Below, one piece after another: positions 8,004 through 16,147 of a DNA stretch of 64,000 bases. Both the position numbers and the translations under genes were made by a program. The DNA comes from Planctomycetota bacterium (GTDB lineage Bacteria > Planctomycetota > Phycisphaerae > Phycisphaerales > SM1A02), in NCBI GenBank assembly GCA_022564665.1, contig JADFKZ010000002.1:1-64000 (forward strand), read 5' to 3'. How positions within the stretch are numbered: position 1 is the stretch's first letter; each line of letters starts with the position of its first letter. The notes below the pieces were generated by a model that was given only the letters and a program-made list of their open reading frames with translations, searched no databases and was not told the origin of the DNA.

Positions 8004-8159
8004 TAGCCAGCGGAATCGACATGGCCTCCATTCTCAGCTGCATATGACGGCCCGTGTGTGCCGACCGACACCCCTTCCCGCGTCATGACATTTTGGTGAA
8101 TTGCTGCAGAAAAAAGGCGTCGATGTGGTACCCTGCCCGACCGCGAAGGGAGGTCCGAC

Positions 8160-8375
8160 ATGATGGAGAGCGTCAAGGCGAGCGAGCCCAAGCCCCGACT
8201 CCAGCTCGTCGGCGAGGACAGCAACGCCCTGGCGATTCTGGGTCGTGCCCAACGTGCCGCCCGCGCGGCAGGCTGGTCCGGCGAACGGATCGAGCAAGTG
8301 ATGACCGAGGCGATCTCGGGTGGCTATGACCATCTGCTCGCCACGATGACCCGACAGTTCGATACCGACGATTGA
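8160..8375 (+). CDS. Small conserved protein of unknown function
   Basis: A 71-residue soluble acidic protein with a strong ribosome-binding site (GGGAGGT at 8148-8154). Two ATGs lie at 8160 and 8163, and the second has the better spacing. The central part, N-A-L-A-I-L-G-R-A-Q-R-A-A-R-A-A-G-W then G-G-Y-D-H-L-L, resembles a family of short proteins of unknown role found in many genomes and plasmids, with the general pattern G-x-D-x-N-A-x-x-I-L-G and G-D-Y-x-x-L-L. No function is assigned. It stands alone. Confidence 0.65.
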   Translation: MMESVKASEPKPRLQLVGEDSNALAILGRAQRAARAAGWSGERIEQVMTEAISGGYDHLLATMTRQFDTDD

Positions 8376-8379
8376 GGCG

Positions 8380-8625
8380 TCAGCGAGGCACGCGGTTCAG
8401 CGCGTAATACGCTTCATCATGAAGCGACGGCTCGCTGTCGGTGCTTCGGTCCCCGGCCATCTTCAACTCGTGGACCTAGCCGGGCCTGAGCCGGTCGATC
8501 AACCGCCGCCTGTACAGCCACAGCATCCGGCCGTCGTCGGAGCCGATCTGGAACGTCATCTCGGCGTCGCTCGATGAGGAAAACTCGCGGTAGGGGTAGG
8601 CGACCGGCTCATCCTCGACGCCAAA
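8380..8625 (-). pseudogene. Detached C-terminal part of the five-haem cytochrome
   Basis: In the same frame as the cytochrome, 47 codons after the TAG read as protein (starting F-G-V-E-D-E-P-V-A-Y-P-Y-R and including M-T-F-Q-I-G-S-D-D-G), then a second in-frame TAG (about 8479-8481), then 31 more codons to a TGA at 8380-8382. The third codon position is almost entirely G or C before the second TAG, as in real genes here. Related planctomycete multihaem cytochromes, as I recall them, continue past the last haem with an E-D-E-P-I-V-Y-R type segment, which matches. Confidence 0.6.
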
Positions 8626-10797
8626 CTACAACCCGGCGGGGTCGGCCAGACCATCGGGGAGCGGCAGGCTCTCGCCCAGGCTGAGGTAGTGCCACATGGC
8701 GGTGACCTGCCGGTCCGCGTCGCCTGCAAAGTGCTCCCTGAGTCCGGACTGTCCGTCGAAAAAGAAGGACGGCATCCGCGTATTTGGCCGCAGCGTCTTG
8801 GGGTCGTGCAACCAGGCGCGAAAATATCCCCAGCGGAGTCGCTCGGCCATCTGGACCAGGTCCGTTCCCGGGAGGTTGGTCGACGCCCGTCCGGCGATTG
8901 AATGGCAGCTGATACAGTTCAAGCCCCGACTTCCTACCAGCGAGCGGCCGATCTCGGTCTCATCGACGATCATGGGCGGACCATTGTCCGGCTCACCGGA
9001 GACGCCGGCCGCGGCGGCAAACAGGTGCGTCAGGCGGTCGACGTTGGCCTGGCCGTATTGCGGCATCCGCGTCGCCTGGTAGCGGCGCGCCGTGCCACCG
9101 TTGACAAGCACCTCGTTGAGCCATTGCGGGTTCAGCCGCCCCCCCACGTCGGTGAGGTCCGGAGGCAGCCGCCCCTCGTCGCCCAGATCAATCTCCCGGG
9201 CGGTCACGTGGTATCGGGCCGTCAAAGGACCCGGACCGCCGGTGCCGTGAAACTCATGACACGCAAGGCAGTTCAGACGCGAAAGCGCCGCCGCGAGCTG
9301 ATCAAGCGGCGCGTTGAGGCTTCGCCGGACGGCAAGAGACCCGAGGAAGGCGATAAGCAAACGCCGTTGGCCGGCGGTCAGCGAGAAGTCGGCGGCTCCC
9401 GGTGGAGGCCTCCGGGCCAGGCAGCCGCCGGGCTCGCCGGCCGGCTCGATCGCCCGGGCCACGATCCGGTCAAGACCTGGGGCTGCCAGCCGCGACGGGA
9501 TGGGCGGTTGCGAGGGCCCGAGGCTGTGGCAGTTGGCGCAGCCGATCGTCCCAAAGAGCGCGCGGCCCCGCTGAACCCGGTCAGGATCAAGATCAAACTC
9601 CGGTGACGGAACCGGCGGCGCCTTGGAGTCGAGGTGGATCAAATAGGACGCGATCGCCCTTGCCTCGATCTCGGTGAGGTTCTGTGCAGGCATGTAGCCG
9701 GCAGGTCGGATGCCGACAGGATCGCGCAGAAAGCCCGCAAGCGCTCGGGGCGTGCTCTTGGATGCAACCGGCCCCAACGGGGTGAAGTTCGCGTCCGCCC
9801 CGACCGTGGCCTGCTGCCCGACGCCGCCAACCCCGGTGTGCTTGAGCGGCCCATGACACGCGACGCAGCCGACGGTGTGGTAGAGCGCGTTGCCGGTCTC
9901 GACGAGGTCCCTGTCGGGCTGCTCAGAAGGCTCGTCGATGGGTCCGCCAAGGGAGGCGAGAAAGTGGGTGAGGTCCTCAATCCGCGTACGGCCGTCGGCA
10001 TCGGCGGCCATGAGCGCCGGCATCGCCGCGCCCGGCTTCATCTGTTGCGGCCCGCCGAGCCATTGCCGGACCCACGCAGGTCGCGCTCGCGCCCCGATCG
10101 CCTCCAGAACCGGGGCGGGGCTGACGTCAAGCACGAGGGCCAATTCAGCATCCGGGCTCGTGTGGCACGCGGCGCAATTCAGCCGCTCAAAGAGAGCGCG
10201 CCCCGAGATCGCGTCGTCGGCAAGAAGGTCGCCTCCGCGTGTAACCACTGGATAGGCAACCACCGACTCCTGCGGTCGCCAAAGCGCCCGCAGCAGCGTC
10301 GGCCCGTCGCCGGTTGCGCGAAAGTTGTACGTGACCGTCACCAGCCGAGCCGGTAGAAACGCCGGCTTGCTCATGATCACCGTGGACTCGGCGCCGGTCT
10401 TGCCGGCAGCGAGCAGCTTTCCCTTGCGATGGATCGTCAGCTCACCGCCCTGGATCCGGGCCCCCAGCGCTGCTCGCCGCACGGAACCCGGGTGAAATGT
10501 CACCCGGAGCTGGGCCTCAAAGGGACCGGGGGGAAGCCGCCAGTCCAGCGTCTCCATTTCGCTCAGCGCAAAGGCCGGAGCAGGCAGCCGCCGGGTGATC
10601 GTGATCCCCGCTGCCGACAGTGTGGCTTCGACCCCGGGTTGTGCCGGCGGCTGGCTCCTCTCGCCACCCGGTGGCCCAGTGGCCGTAGGCGGCGGCGCCA
10701 GGGGCGCGTTGCGGATGATGATCACCACCAACAGGATCGTGACCGACACCGCCGCGATGACGCCGATCCAGGAGCGTAGGTTGGCGGGTGTGCTCAC
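8626..10797 (-). CDS. Membrane-anchored five-haem c-type cytochrome, probably truncated by an in-frame TAG
   Basis: The 723-residue protein has one N-terminal membrane segment (about 10-29), a Pro-rich linker, a beta-rich domain to about residue 200, then five haem-binding motifs: CAACH (208), CVACH (311), CANCH (420), CLACH (510) and CISCH (628). It would sit on the periplasmic side as an electron-transfer protein. After the TAG at 8626-8628 the same frame continues with strongly coding-like codons, listed separately, so the protein looks cut short. It lies 58 bases downstream of a sigma-like gene on the same strand. Natural acceptors are unknown. Confidence 0.85.
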   Translation of the reverse strand: MSTPANLRSWIGVIAAVSVTILLVVIIIRNAPLAPPPTATGPPGGERSQPPAQPGVEATLSAAGITITRRLPAPAFALSEMETLDWRLPPGPFEAQLRVTFHPGSVRRAALGARIQGGELTIHRKGKLLAAGKTGAESTVIMSKPAFLPARLVTVTYNFRATGDGPTLLRALWRPQESVVAYPVVTRGGDLLADDAISGRALFERLNCAACHTSPDAELALVLDVSPAPVLEAIGARARPAWVRQWLGGPQQMKPGAAMPALMAADADGRTRIEDLTHFLASLGGPIDEPSEQPDRDLVETGNALYHTVGCVACHGPLKHTGVGGVGQQATVGADANFTPLGPVASKSTPRALAGFLRDPVGIRPAGYMPAQNLTEIEARAIASYLIHLDSKAPPVPSPEFDLDPDRVQRGRALFGTIGCANCHSLGPSQPPIPSRLAAPGLDRIVARAIEPAGEPGGCLARRPPPGAADFSLTAGQRRLLIAFLGSLAVRRSLNAPLDQLAAALSRLNCLACHEFHGTGGPGPLTARYHVTAREIDLGDEGRLPPDLTDVGGRLNPQWLNEVLVNGGTARRYQATRMPQYGQANVDRLTHLFAAAAGVSGEPDNGPPMIVDETEIGRSLVGSRGLNCISCHSIAGRASTNLPGTDLVQMAERLRWGYFRAWLHDPKTLRPNTRMPSFFFDGQSGLREHFAGDADRQVTAMWHYLSLGESLPLPDGLADPAGL

Positions 10798-10855
10798 CGG
10801 TTCGGTCTCAACTTCGCGTCACGATAGAGCCTCCCGCCACCGGCGTCGCCGTCAC

Positions 10856-11434
10856 CTATGGCAGATCAGCCGCGATCAGGTCCTTGAGCAGCCTTGCCGC
10901 AGCCAGGAACGCCCCCAACGCCAGCAGTGTCGCCGCCAGGAGCACCAACTGCCGCAGCCGCGCTCGTCGCTCTCGCCGCCTGTGGTAGAAGGGTGGCACG
11001 TCCAACGAGAGTGAGTAGCGAAGAAGGTCCCGCCCTGCCTGCGTCGCGTCATCGGCAAGCGTCGCGTTCATCGACTCCTCGGCCCGCTTCAGATGTCGGT
11101 GGGTGGCGGTGATCGAGCAGTCCATGGCCCGCGCGGTCTCCCGGAACGGGGTTCGGTACACGTGCCGGAGAACCCATGCCTCACGCTGCTGGGCGGAAAG
11201 CGCCGCCAGGGCCGCGGCAACGGCCCGGCTCAACGCCGCGTCGTCGATCCTGCCCGGGCGGATCTCCCGGCTCCGCAGCACGGTGAGGCGGTCCAGGTGA
11301 GCGCTGTCGGGCCGACGCAGGTCGGGTTGGGCGTCGATCGCGCTCTCGATGACGCCGATCGCGGCATGCGGGTTGCCCGTCAGAAGCGAGGCAAGCCGGT
11401 AGACACGACGCTCGCAGGCGTGGCGGTTGAGCAT
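10856..11434 (-). CDS. Sigma-70-like protein with a C-terminal membrane anchor
   Basis: A 192-residue protein. The middle resembles ECF sigma region 4: L-S-A-Q-Q-R-E-A-W-V-L-R-H-V near residue 92, then F-R-E-T-A-R-A-M-D-C-S-I-T-A-T-H-R-H-L-K-R-A as the helix-turn-helix. The N-terminal part only weakly resembles region 2. A hydrophobic segment (L-V-L-L-A-A-T-L-L-A-L-G-A-F-L-A) lies near residues 160-180 after an Arg-rich stretch, unusual for a sigma factor. ATG 11434 is preferred over an upstream TTG. It precedes the cytochrome and is divergent from dacB. Confidence 0.65.
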   Translation of the reverse strand: MLNRHACERRVYRLASLLTGNPHAAIGVIESAIDAQPDLRRPDSAHLDRLTVLRSREIRPGRIDDAALSRAVAAALAALSAQQREAWVLRHVYRTPFRETARAMDCSITATHRHLKRAEESMNATLADDATQAGRDLLRYSLSLDVPPFYHRRRERRARLRQLVLLAATLLALGAFLAAARLLKDLIAADLP

Positions 11435-11542
11435 CACTTGCGGGAGTGTAGCGGGCGCGCGCACGCGGGCGCTGGAGCCTCGTGCCTCGCCGGACCGATA
11501 CCAGGGCAGACGGACCGGTGTCTGGCGAGGGAGCCGCTGGGA

Positions 11543-13042
11543 ATGGGTCAACGCGTTTCATCAGCGGCTGGAGTTCTCGGGGTCATCCTCTGGGCCGCCG
11601 GACCCGCAGCAGCGGACCTGCGCGAGCAGGTCAGCCTCCAGATCGCGGCGGCCCAGCTGGGGACCGCCATCGTTGCCGTGAGCGTCCGGGACGCCGAGAC
11701 GGGGGCCGCGCTTGTCGCCATCAACGCCGATGAGCTTCTCATCCCAGCGAGCAACATGAAGCTCCTGACCACCGGGGCAGCCCTGCACACGCTGGGGGCG
11801 GACTTTGCGTTCCGGACCCGGTTGCAGCGCGACGGCGACCGGCTGATCGTCACCGGCGACGGGGACCCTGGTCTGGGTGACCCGGTGTTGCTTGGGCGGA
11901 TGGCGTTCGGTGACCGGCCCGCGATGGATGTTCACAGCTACCTGGACCTGTGGGTCGACCCCGTTGTCAAGGCGGGTTTGAAACGCGTCAGCGAGATCGT
12001 CGTGGACGATCGCATATTCGATCGCCGATTCGTCCACCCCGAGTGGCCCGTGGAGCAGCTCAACCGCCGCTACTGCGCGGAGGTGAGTGGCCTGAACTTC
12101 CACCTGAACATCCTGCACTTCTATCCCAAACCGGGACCGGGCGGGCGGCCTGATTTGGATCTCTTTCGCCCTCACGCACCATGGCTGGAGATTTCCAACA
12201 AGGCAACCATCCGCGCCGGTGTACATGATCAAAACAACGCCTGGATCGCCCGCCGGCACAACACCAACCTGCTGACGTTCTACGGCAATGTCAAGTTCCC
12301 CTACCGCGTGCCGGTTCCGGTGACGACGCACGACATGCCCGCGTTCTTCGCACGACTGTTTGCCGTGCGGCTCATCGCCGCCGGTGTAGAGGTCGGGAAC
12401 TATCGCGTCGCCGATGATCGCGACCCGCCCGCGAGCGGCCAAGTCTTGGGGCCGATCCTTTCAACGCCGATCAGCACCGCCCTTGTCCGCTGCAACCGAG
12501 ACAGCCAGAACCTCTACGCGGAGTGCCTTCTCAAGCGGATTGGTGTCGCGGTGACCAAGGAGCCTGGATCATGGGCCAACGGCAGGGCCATTGTGCGTCT
12601 GGTCGTTCGCGAGCGGCTGGCCGACCGCAACCTCGCGGCCAACATTGACGTCTCCGACGGCTCCGGGCTGAGCCGGGCAAACCGCGTCGCGGCCGCCACG
12701 CTTACGGCGTGGCTGAACACCTTTCATTACGATGAAGAGCTGGGGCCTATCTTTATCGACTCGCTCGCACGTGCCGGGGCCACCGGCACCCTCGCACGCC
12801 GCTTCGCCAACGTCAACCTCCACGGCGCGGTTGTGCAGGCGAAATCCGGCTATATCCGGGCCGTGAGCTGTCTCAGCGGCTACGTCACCATGGCCGACGG
12901 GGGGCGGCGGTCCTTCAGCATCCTGATCAACGACCTTCACGAGCCGGACAGCGTCGGCAAGGCCAAGAAGGTGCAGGAAGAAATCGTCGCAGCCATCGCC
13001 TTGGACATGGTGGCGGCGGGCGCCCAACTGGCGAGGCCGTGA
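11543..13042 (+). CDS. dacB: D-alanyl-D-alanine carboxypeptidase/endopeptidase (PBP4 type)
   Basis: Periplasmic S13-family penicillin-binding protein that trims or cuts peptidoglycan peptide cross-links. The 499 residues begin with a signal peptide ending near A-G-P-A-A-A. The serine nucleophile lies in S-N-M-K (70-73), the second motif is S-Q-N (321-323) and the third is K-S-G (434-436) in place of the commoner K-T-G. A large domain between the first and second motifs is typical of PBP4. ATG 11543 gives a proper signal peptide. The 3' end faces the FAD dehydrogenase across a family F repeat. Confidence 0.9.
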   Translation: MGQRVSSAAGVLGVILWAAGPAAADLREQVSLQIAAAQLGTAIVAVSVRDAETGAALVAINADELLIPASNMKLLTTGAALHTLGADFAFRTRLQRDGDRLIVTGDGDPGLGDPVLLGRMAFGDRPAMDVHSYLDLWVDPVVKAGLKRVSEIVVDDRIFDRRFVHPEWPVEQLNRRYCAEVSGLNFHLNILHFYPKPGPGGRPDLDLFRPHAPWLEISNKATIRAGVHDQNNAWIARRHNTNLLTFYGNVKFPYRVPVPVTTHDMPAFFARLFAVRLIAAGVEVGNYRVADDRDPPASGQVLGPILSTPISTALVRCNRDSQNLYAECLLKRIGVAVTKEPGSWANGRAIVRLVVRERLADRNLAANIDVSDGSGLSRANRVAAATLTAWLNTFHYDEELGPIFIDSLARAGATGTLARRFANVNLHGAVVQAKSGYIRAVSCLSGYVTMADGGRRSFSILINDLHEPDSVGKAKKVQEEIVAAIALDMVAAGAQLARP

Positions 13043-13087
13043 GAAGGAGCTCAACCCCAGCCACGCGGACAAAGTGAATGAGGACAA

Positions 13088-13138
13088 GGTTCAGGGTTCA
13101 GGGTTCGAGGTTTTTCGCTTTCCCGAACCCCGGCCCCC
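13088..13138. repeat. Dispersed repeat, family F copy 1
   Basis: GGTTCAGGGTTCAGGGTTCG and the inverted CCCGAACCCCGG around an AT-rich loop, between convergent dacB and the FAD dehydrogenase. The stop codon and about the last 13 residues of the FAD dehydrogenase are encoded inside it. Confidence 0.7.
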
Positions 13139-16117
13139 CTTCATCATTGAGGCAATGAGCTCGATGGGGTGCACCGCTTGCCGTCGCGTGCCGTCGAGGA
13201 TCTGCTGGCGGCAGCTCGTCCCCGGGGCGACGATCGTCGCTCCCGGCGCCGCGCGGATCGCCGGGAAAAGGGCGAGCTCACCGATCGCCATGGAAAGATC
13301 GTAGTGGTCCGCGGTGTAGCCGAACGCCCCGGCCATCCCGCAGCAGCCGGCGTCGATCACTCGCAGCCTCTCGCCAAGCACCCGACGCAGGAACGCCGCC
13401 GAGCTGTCGCCTCCCCACAGCGCCTTGGCGTGGCAGTGACCGTGCAGAAGAACCGGCTCCCTTGACGGCCCGGCAGCCAGCCGATCCAGCGCGGGTTGCA
13501 CCGGATGACCCGCCCACTTCGACTCCACAAAATCCTCAATCAGATAGGTCCGCCGGGCAAGCCAATCGAGCCTCGCCGGTTCGATCTGGATGTCCAGGTC
13601 CTGCCAATCATCGACGATGGCGGAGATGCAGCTCGGCTCGCACACCACCACCGCGGACGCTTGCAGCCGGTCGACCGCCTCCAGAAGAACCGTGGCGGTC
13701 CGGCGGCACTCGTTCACTGCCTCGGCCAGCATGCCGTTGGAGATGAGGGGCCGCCCGCAGCAGCCCATCCGGGGAATCGCTACCTGATACCCCAGCGACT
13801 CCAAGACCTGCACCGCCGCCTGTCCGATCCTCGGTTCGCCATAGACGCTGAAGCAATCCGCAAGCAACAGGACCGTCGGCGCAGCGGAGCTGGCCCGTCG
13901 GCGGCTGGCCGATTCGCGCCACCGGTAGAGCGAACGGCCGAACACCGGAAGCGCCCGGCGGCGATCGATACCAACCAGCCGCTTGAGCAGCCCGGCGGTC
14001 GGGGCGAATTGGCCAACCCATGTCGATAGCGGGTGCAGCGCAGAGCCAAGCCGATAGTGGCGGCGGAGCTGGCCCACGAGCCTGGTCTGAAACGGCGTCC
14101 GGCCCGCGGCTTTGAACCGCTGGGCCGTGTACTCCGCCTTGAGCTTTGCGATGTCCACATTGCTGGGGCATTCGGCCTTGCACGCCTTGCAGCCCAGGCA
14201 CAGATCCAGGGTCCGTATTGTCTCGGGGTCGTCCCAGGCGGGGCCGTCGCCGCCCGGTGAGAACTGGCCGGTGATGGCCAGCCGCAGGGCGTTGCCGCGT
14301 CCCCGGGTGGAATGGCGCTCATCCAGAAGCGCCCGATAGCTGGGACACATGGTGCCCCCTGTTGTCTTGCGGCACACGCCCGCTCCGTTACAGCGGTGGA
14401 CCGCTTCGGCGAACCCTCCCTCGCGGTCATATCGAAAGAAGGTCTTGACGGGCCGGATCACGACGTCACGCTCCCGCGGCCTTGTTCGCAGCGATTCGAT
14501 CATCGAGACCGGCGAGACGATGTTGCCGGGGTTCATGAGGTTCTGCGGATCGAAGATGGCCTTGATCGCCCCGAAGGCCGCGCAGATCGTCGGGCCGTAG
14601 AACTGCTTCAGCAGGTGCGAGCGGGCGCGGCCGTCACCGTGCTCGCCGGAAAGCGCGCCCCCGAAGGCAATGACCAGCTCGGTCACTTCCCGGGCGATCA
14701 ACTGCATCGTTGCGCGGTCTCGCTCGTCGTGCAGGCAGATCATGGGTCGGATGTGCAGGCACCCCACCGACGCGTGGGCGTAATAGGCGGCGGTGGTGCC
14801 GTGCTTGGCAACGAGCCTGTCGAACGCCTGAACGAACTCGGCGAGTCGGGCGGGGTCGACGGCGGTGTCCTCGACGAAGGCGACGGGCTTGCGGGGCCCG
14901 GGCACGCCGTGGAGTAGTGGCTCGCCGGATTTTCGCAGCGTCCAGGCATCCGCCATCTGCCCGGGCTCCGTGAGCTTTTTCAGCGGCATGCCCGGCATCG
15001 ATGATTCCAGCGCCGCGAGCTTCTCGTCAATGGCGCCGGCATCATCGGCGAAGTATTCGACGTAGAGCACCGCCCCGCCCTTCAGGTCGGTGGCCGGCAG
15101 CAGGGAAAGGGCGCGCCGGCAGGTGACGTTTCCAGCCGCGAGCTTGATGATGACGTCATCGATGAGCTCGACCGCCGCCGGCTGGGTCTTCAGGATCCCG
15201 ATCAACGCCGCCAGCGCCTCGGAGAGGCTCGCAAAGGCGACGATCGCCAGCCCCTTGTGCTGGGGCATCTGAACCAGCCGGACCCTGGCGCCGGCCACCA
15301 CGCCGAGGGTGCCCTCGGCGCCGCAGACGAGATGGGCCAGGTTCACCTGATCCAGCTGACCCGCCGCGCCGGCCTCGATCTGATCGATCAGGAGGTCGAG
15401 ATTGTAGCCGTTGACACGCCGCAGCGTCCGCGGCCAGCGTCGGCGAATCTCACCCACCAGGGGCATGACCACTTCCGCCACGCTCCGCGTCAGGTCTCTG
15501 ACGCGTTCGTCGCGTTGCGCCGCGCCCCGTTGAAGAAAAAGACGGGAGCCGTCGGCAAGGATCAGATCGACCGCCTCGAGATGCTCGACGGTGCGCCCAT
15601 AGAGGATCGAGTGGGCCCCGGCGGAGTTGTTCCCGATCATCCCGCCAAGGGTCGCATGGGTTGAAGTCGCCACGTCGGGCCCGAACATGAGCCCGCAGCC
15701 GGCTGCTGCCCGGTTCAGCTCATCCAGCACCAGACCCGGCTCGACGGTGGCGGTCCTGGAGACCTCATCGATTCCCAGCAGTCGCCGGCAGCACGCGGAG
15801 AAGTCGATCACCACGGCCTTGCTGACCGCCTGTCCGGCCAGCGAGGTCCCCCCGCCCCGGGGGAGGATGGGCAGCCCTCTTTGACCGCAATAAGCGACGA
15901 CCTTGACCGCATCGTCGATCGTCCGAGGGATGACGACACCCAGGGGCTCGACCTGGTAGATGCTCGCGTCCGTCGCGTAGAGCATGCGGTCGTGCGGGGC
16001 GAACCGCACCTCGCCCTGGATGAGCCCGGTCAGGTCACTGGCGATCTCACCGAGCGCCTGGGACGCTCCAGGGGCATGCGGGCGTGGACTGATAACCTCC
16101 AACGGGTTGTCGGCCAT
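13091..16117 (-). CDS. FAD-linked oxidase fused to Fe-S and CCG domains (YdiJ/D-2-hydroxyacid dehydrogenase type)
   Basis: A 1008-residue fusion. The PCMH-type FAD-binding domain has P-R-G-G-G-T-S-L-A-G near residue 87 and N-N-S-A-G-A-H. The FAD-oxidase C-terminal domain has S-G-E-H-G-D-G-R-A-R-S near 490. Two Fe-S cysteine clusters follow (C-x5-C-x8-C-P near 605 and C-L-G-C-K-A-C-K-A-E-C-P near 672). Two CCG-type cysteine domains end the protein (G-C-C-G near 790 and 930). E. coli YdiJ, of similar length, oxidises D-2-hydroxyglutarate; D-lactate or glycolate are alternatives. The last residues (G-K-R-K-T-S-N-P-E-P) come from a repeat and probably replaced the native end. Confidence 0.87.
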   Translation of the reverse strand: MADNPLEVISPRPHAPGASQALGEIASDLTGLIQGEVRFAPHDRMLYATDASIYQVEPLGVVIPRTIDDAVKVVAYCGQRGLPILPRGGGTSLAGQAVSKAVVIDFSACCRRLLGIDEVSRTATVEPGLVLDELNRAAAGCGLMFGPDVATSTHATLGGMIGNNSAGAHSILYGRTVEHLEAVDLILADGSRLFLQRGAAQRDERVRDLTRSVAEVVMPLVGEIRRRWPRTLRRVNGYNLDLLIDQIEAGAAGQLDQVNLAHLVCGAEGTLGVVAGARVRLVQMPQHKGLAIVAFASLSEALAALIGILKTQPAAVELIDDVIIKLAAGNVTCRRALSLLPATDLKGGAVLYVEYFADDAGAIDEKLAALESSMPGMPLKKLTEPGQMADAWTLRKSGEPLLHGVPGPRKPVAFVEDTAVDPARLAEFVQAFDRLVAKHGTTAAYYAHASVGCLHIRPMICLHDERDRATMQLIAREVTELVIAFGGALSGEHGDGRARSHLLKQFYGPTICAAFGAIKAIFDPQNLMNPGNIVSPVSMIESLRTRPRERDVVIRPVKTFFRYDREGGFAEAVHRCNGAGVCRKTTGGTMCPSYRALLDERHSTRGRGNALRLAITGQFSPGGDGPAWDDPETIRTLDLCLGCKACKAECPSNVDIAKLKAEYTAQRFKAAGRTPFQTRLVGQLRRHYRLGSALHPLSTWVGQFAPTAGLLKRLVGIDRRRALPVFGRSLYRWRESASRRRASSAAPTVLLLADCFSVYGEPRIGQAAVQVLESLGYQVAIPRMGCCGRPLISNGMLAEAVNECRRTATVLLEAVDRLQASAVVVCEPSCISAIVDDWQDLDIQIEPARLDWLARRTYLIEDFVESKWAGHPVQPALDRLAAGPSREPVLLHGHCHAKALWGGDSSAAFLRRVLGERLRVIDAGCCGMAGAFGYTADHYDLSMAIGELALFPAIRAAPGATIVAPGTSCRQQILDGTRRQAVHPIELIASMMKGGRGSGKRKTSNPEP

Positions 16118-16122
16118 GGGTC

Positions 16123-16147
16123 GACGGATCGGTTCTGAAACAGCTTC
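16123..16147. repeat. Half copy of palindrome family D
   Basis: GACGGATCGGTTCTGAAACAGCTTC differs by one base from the corresponding arm of the full copy at 23660-23720. It fills the short gap between the FAD dehydrogenase start and the stop of the next gene. Confidence 0.7.

Noticed and set aside
8380-8628. TAG readthrough or recoding in the cytochrome gene
   Set aside because: TAG ends rnc, rpmH and aroK in this window, so it is a normal stop; loss of the domain or a base-call error is simpler.
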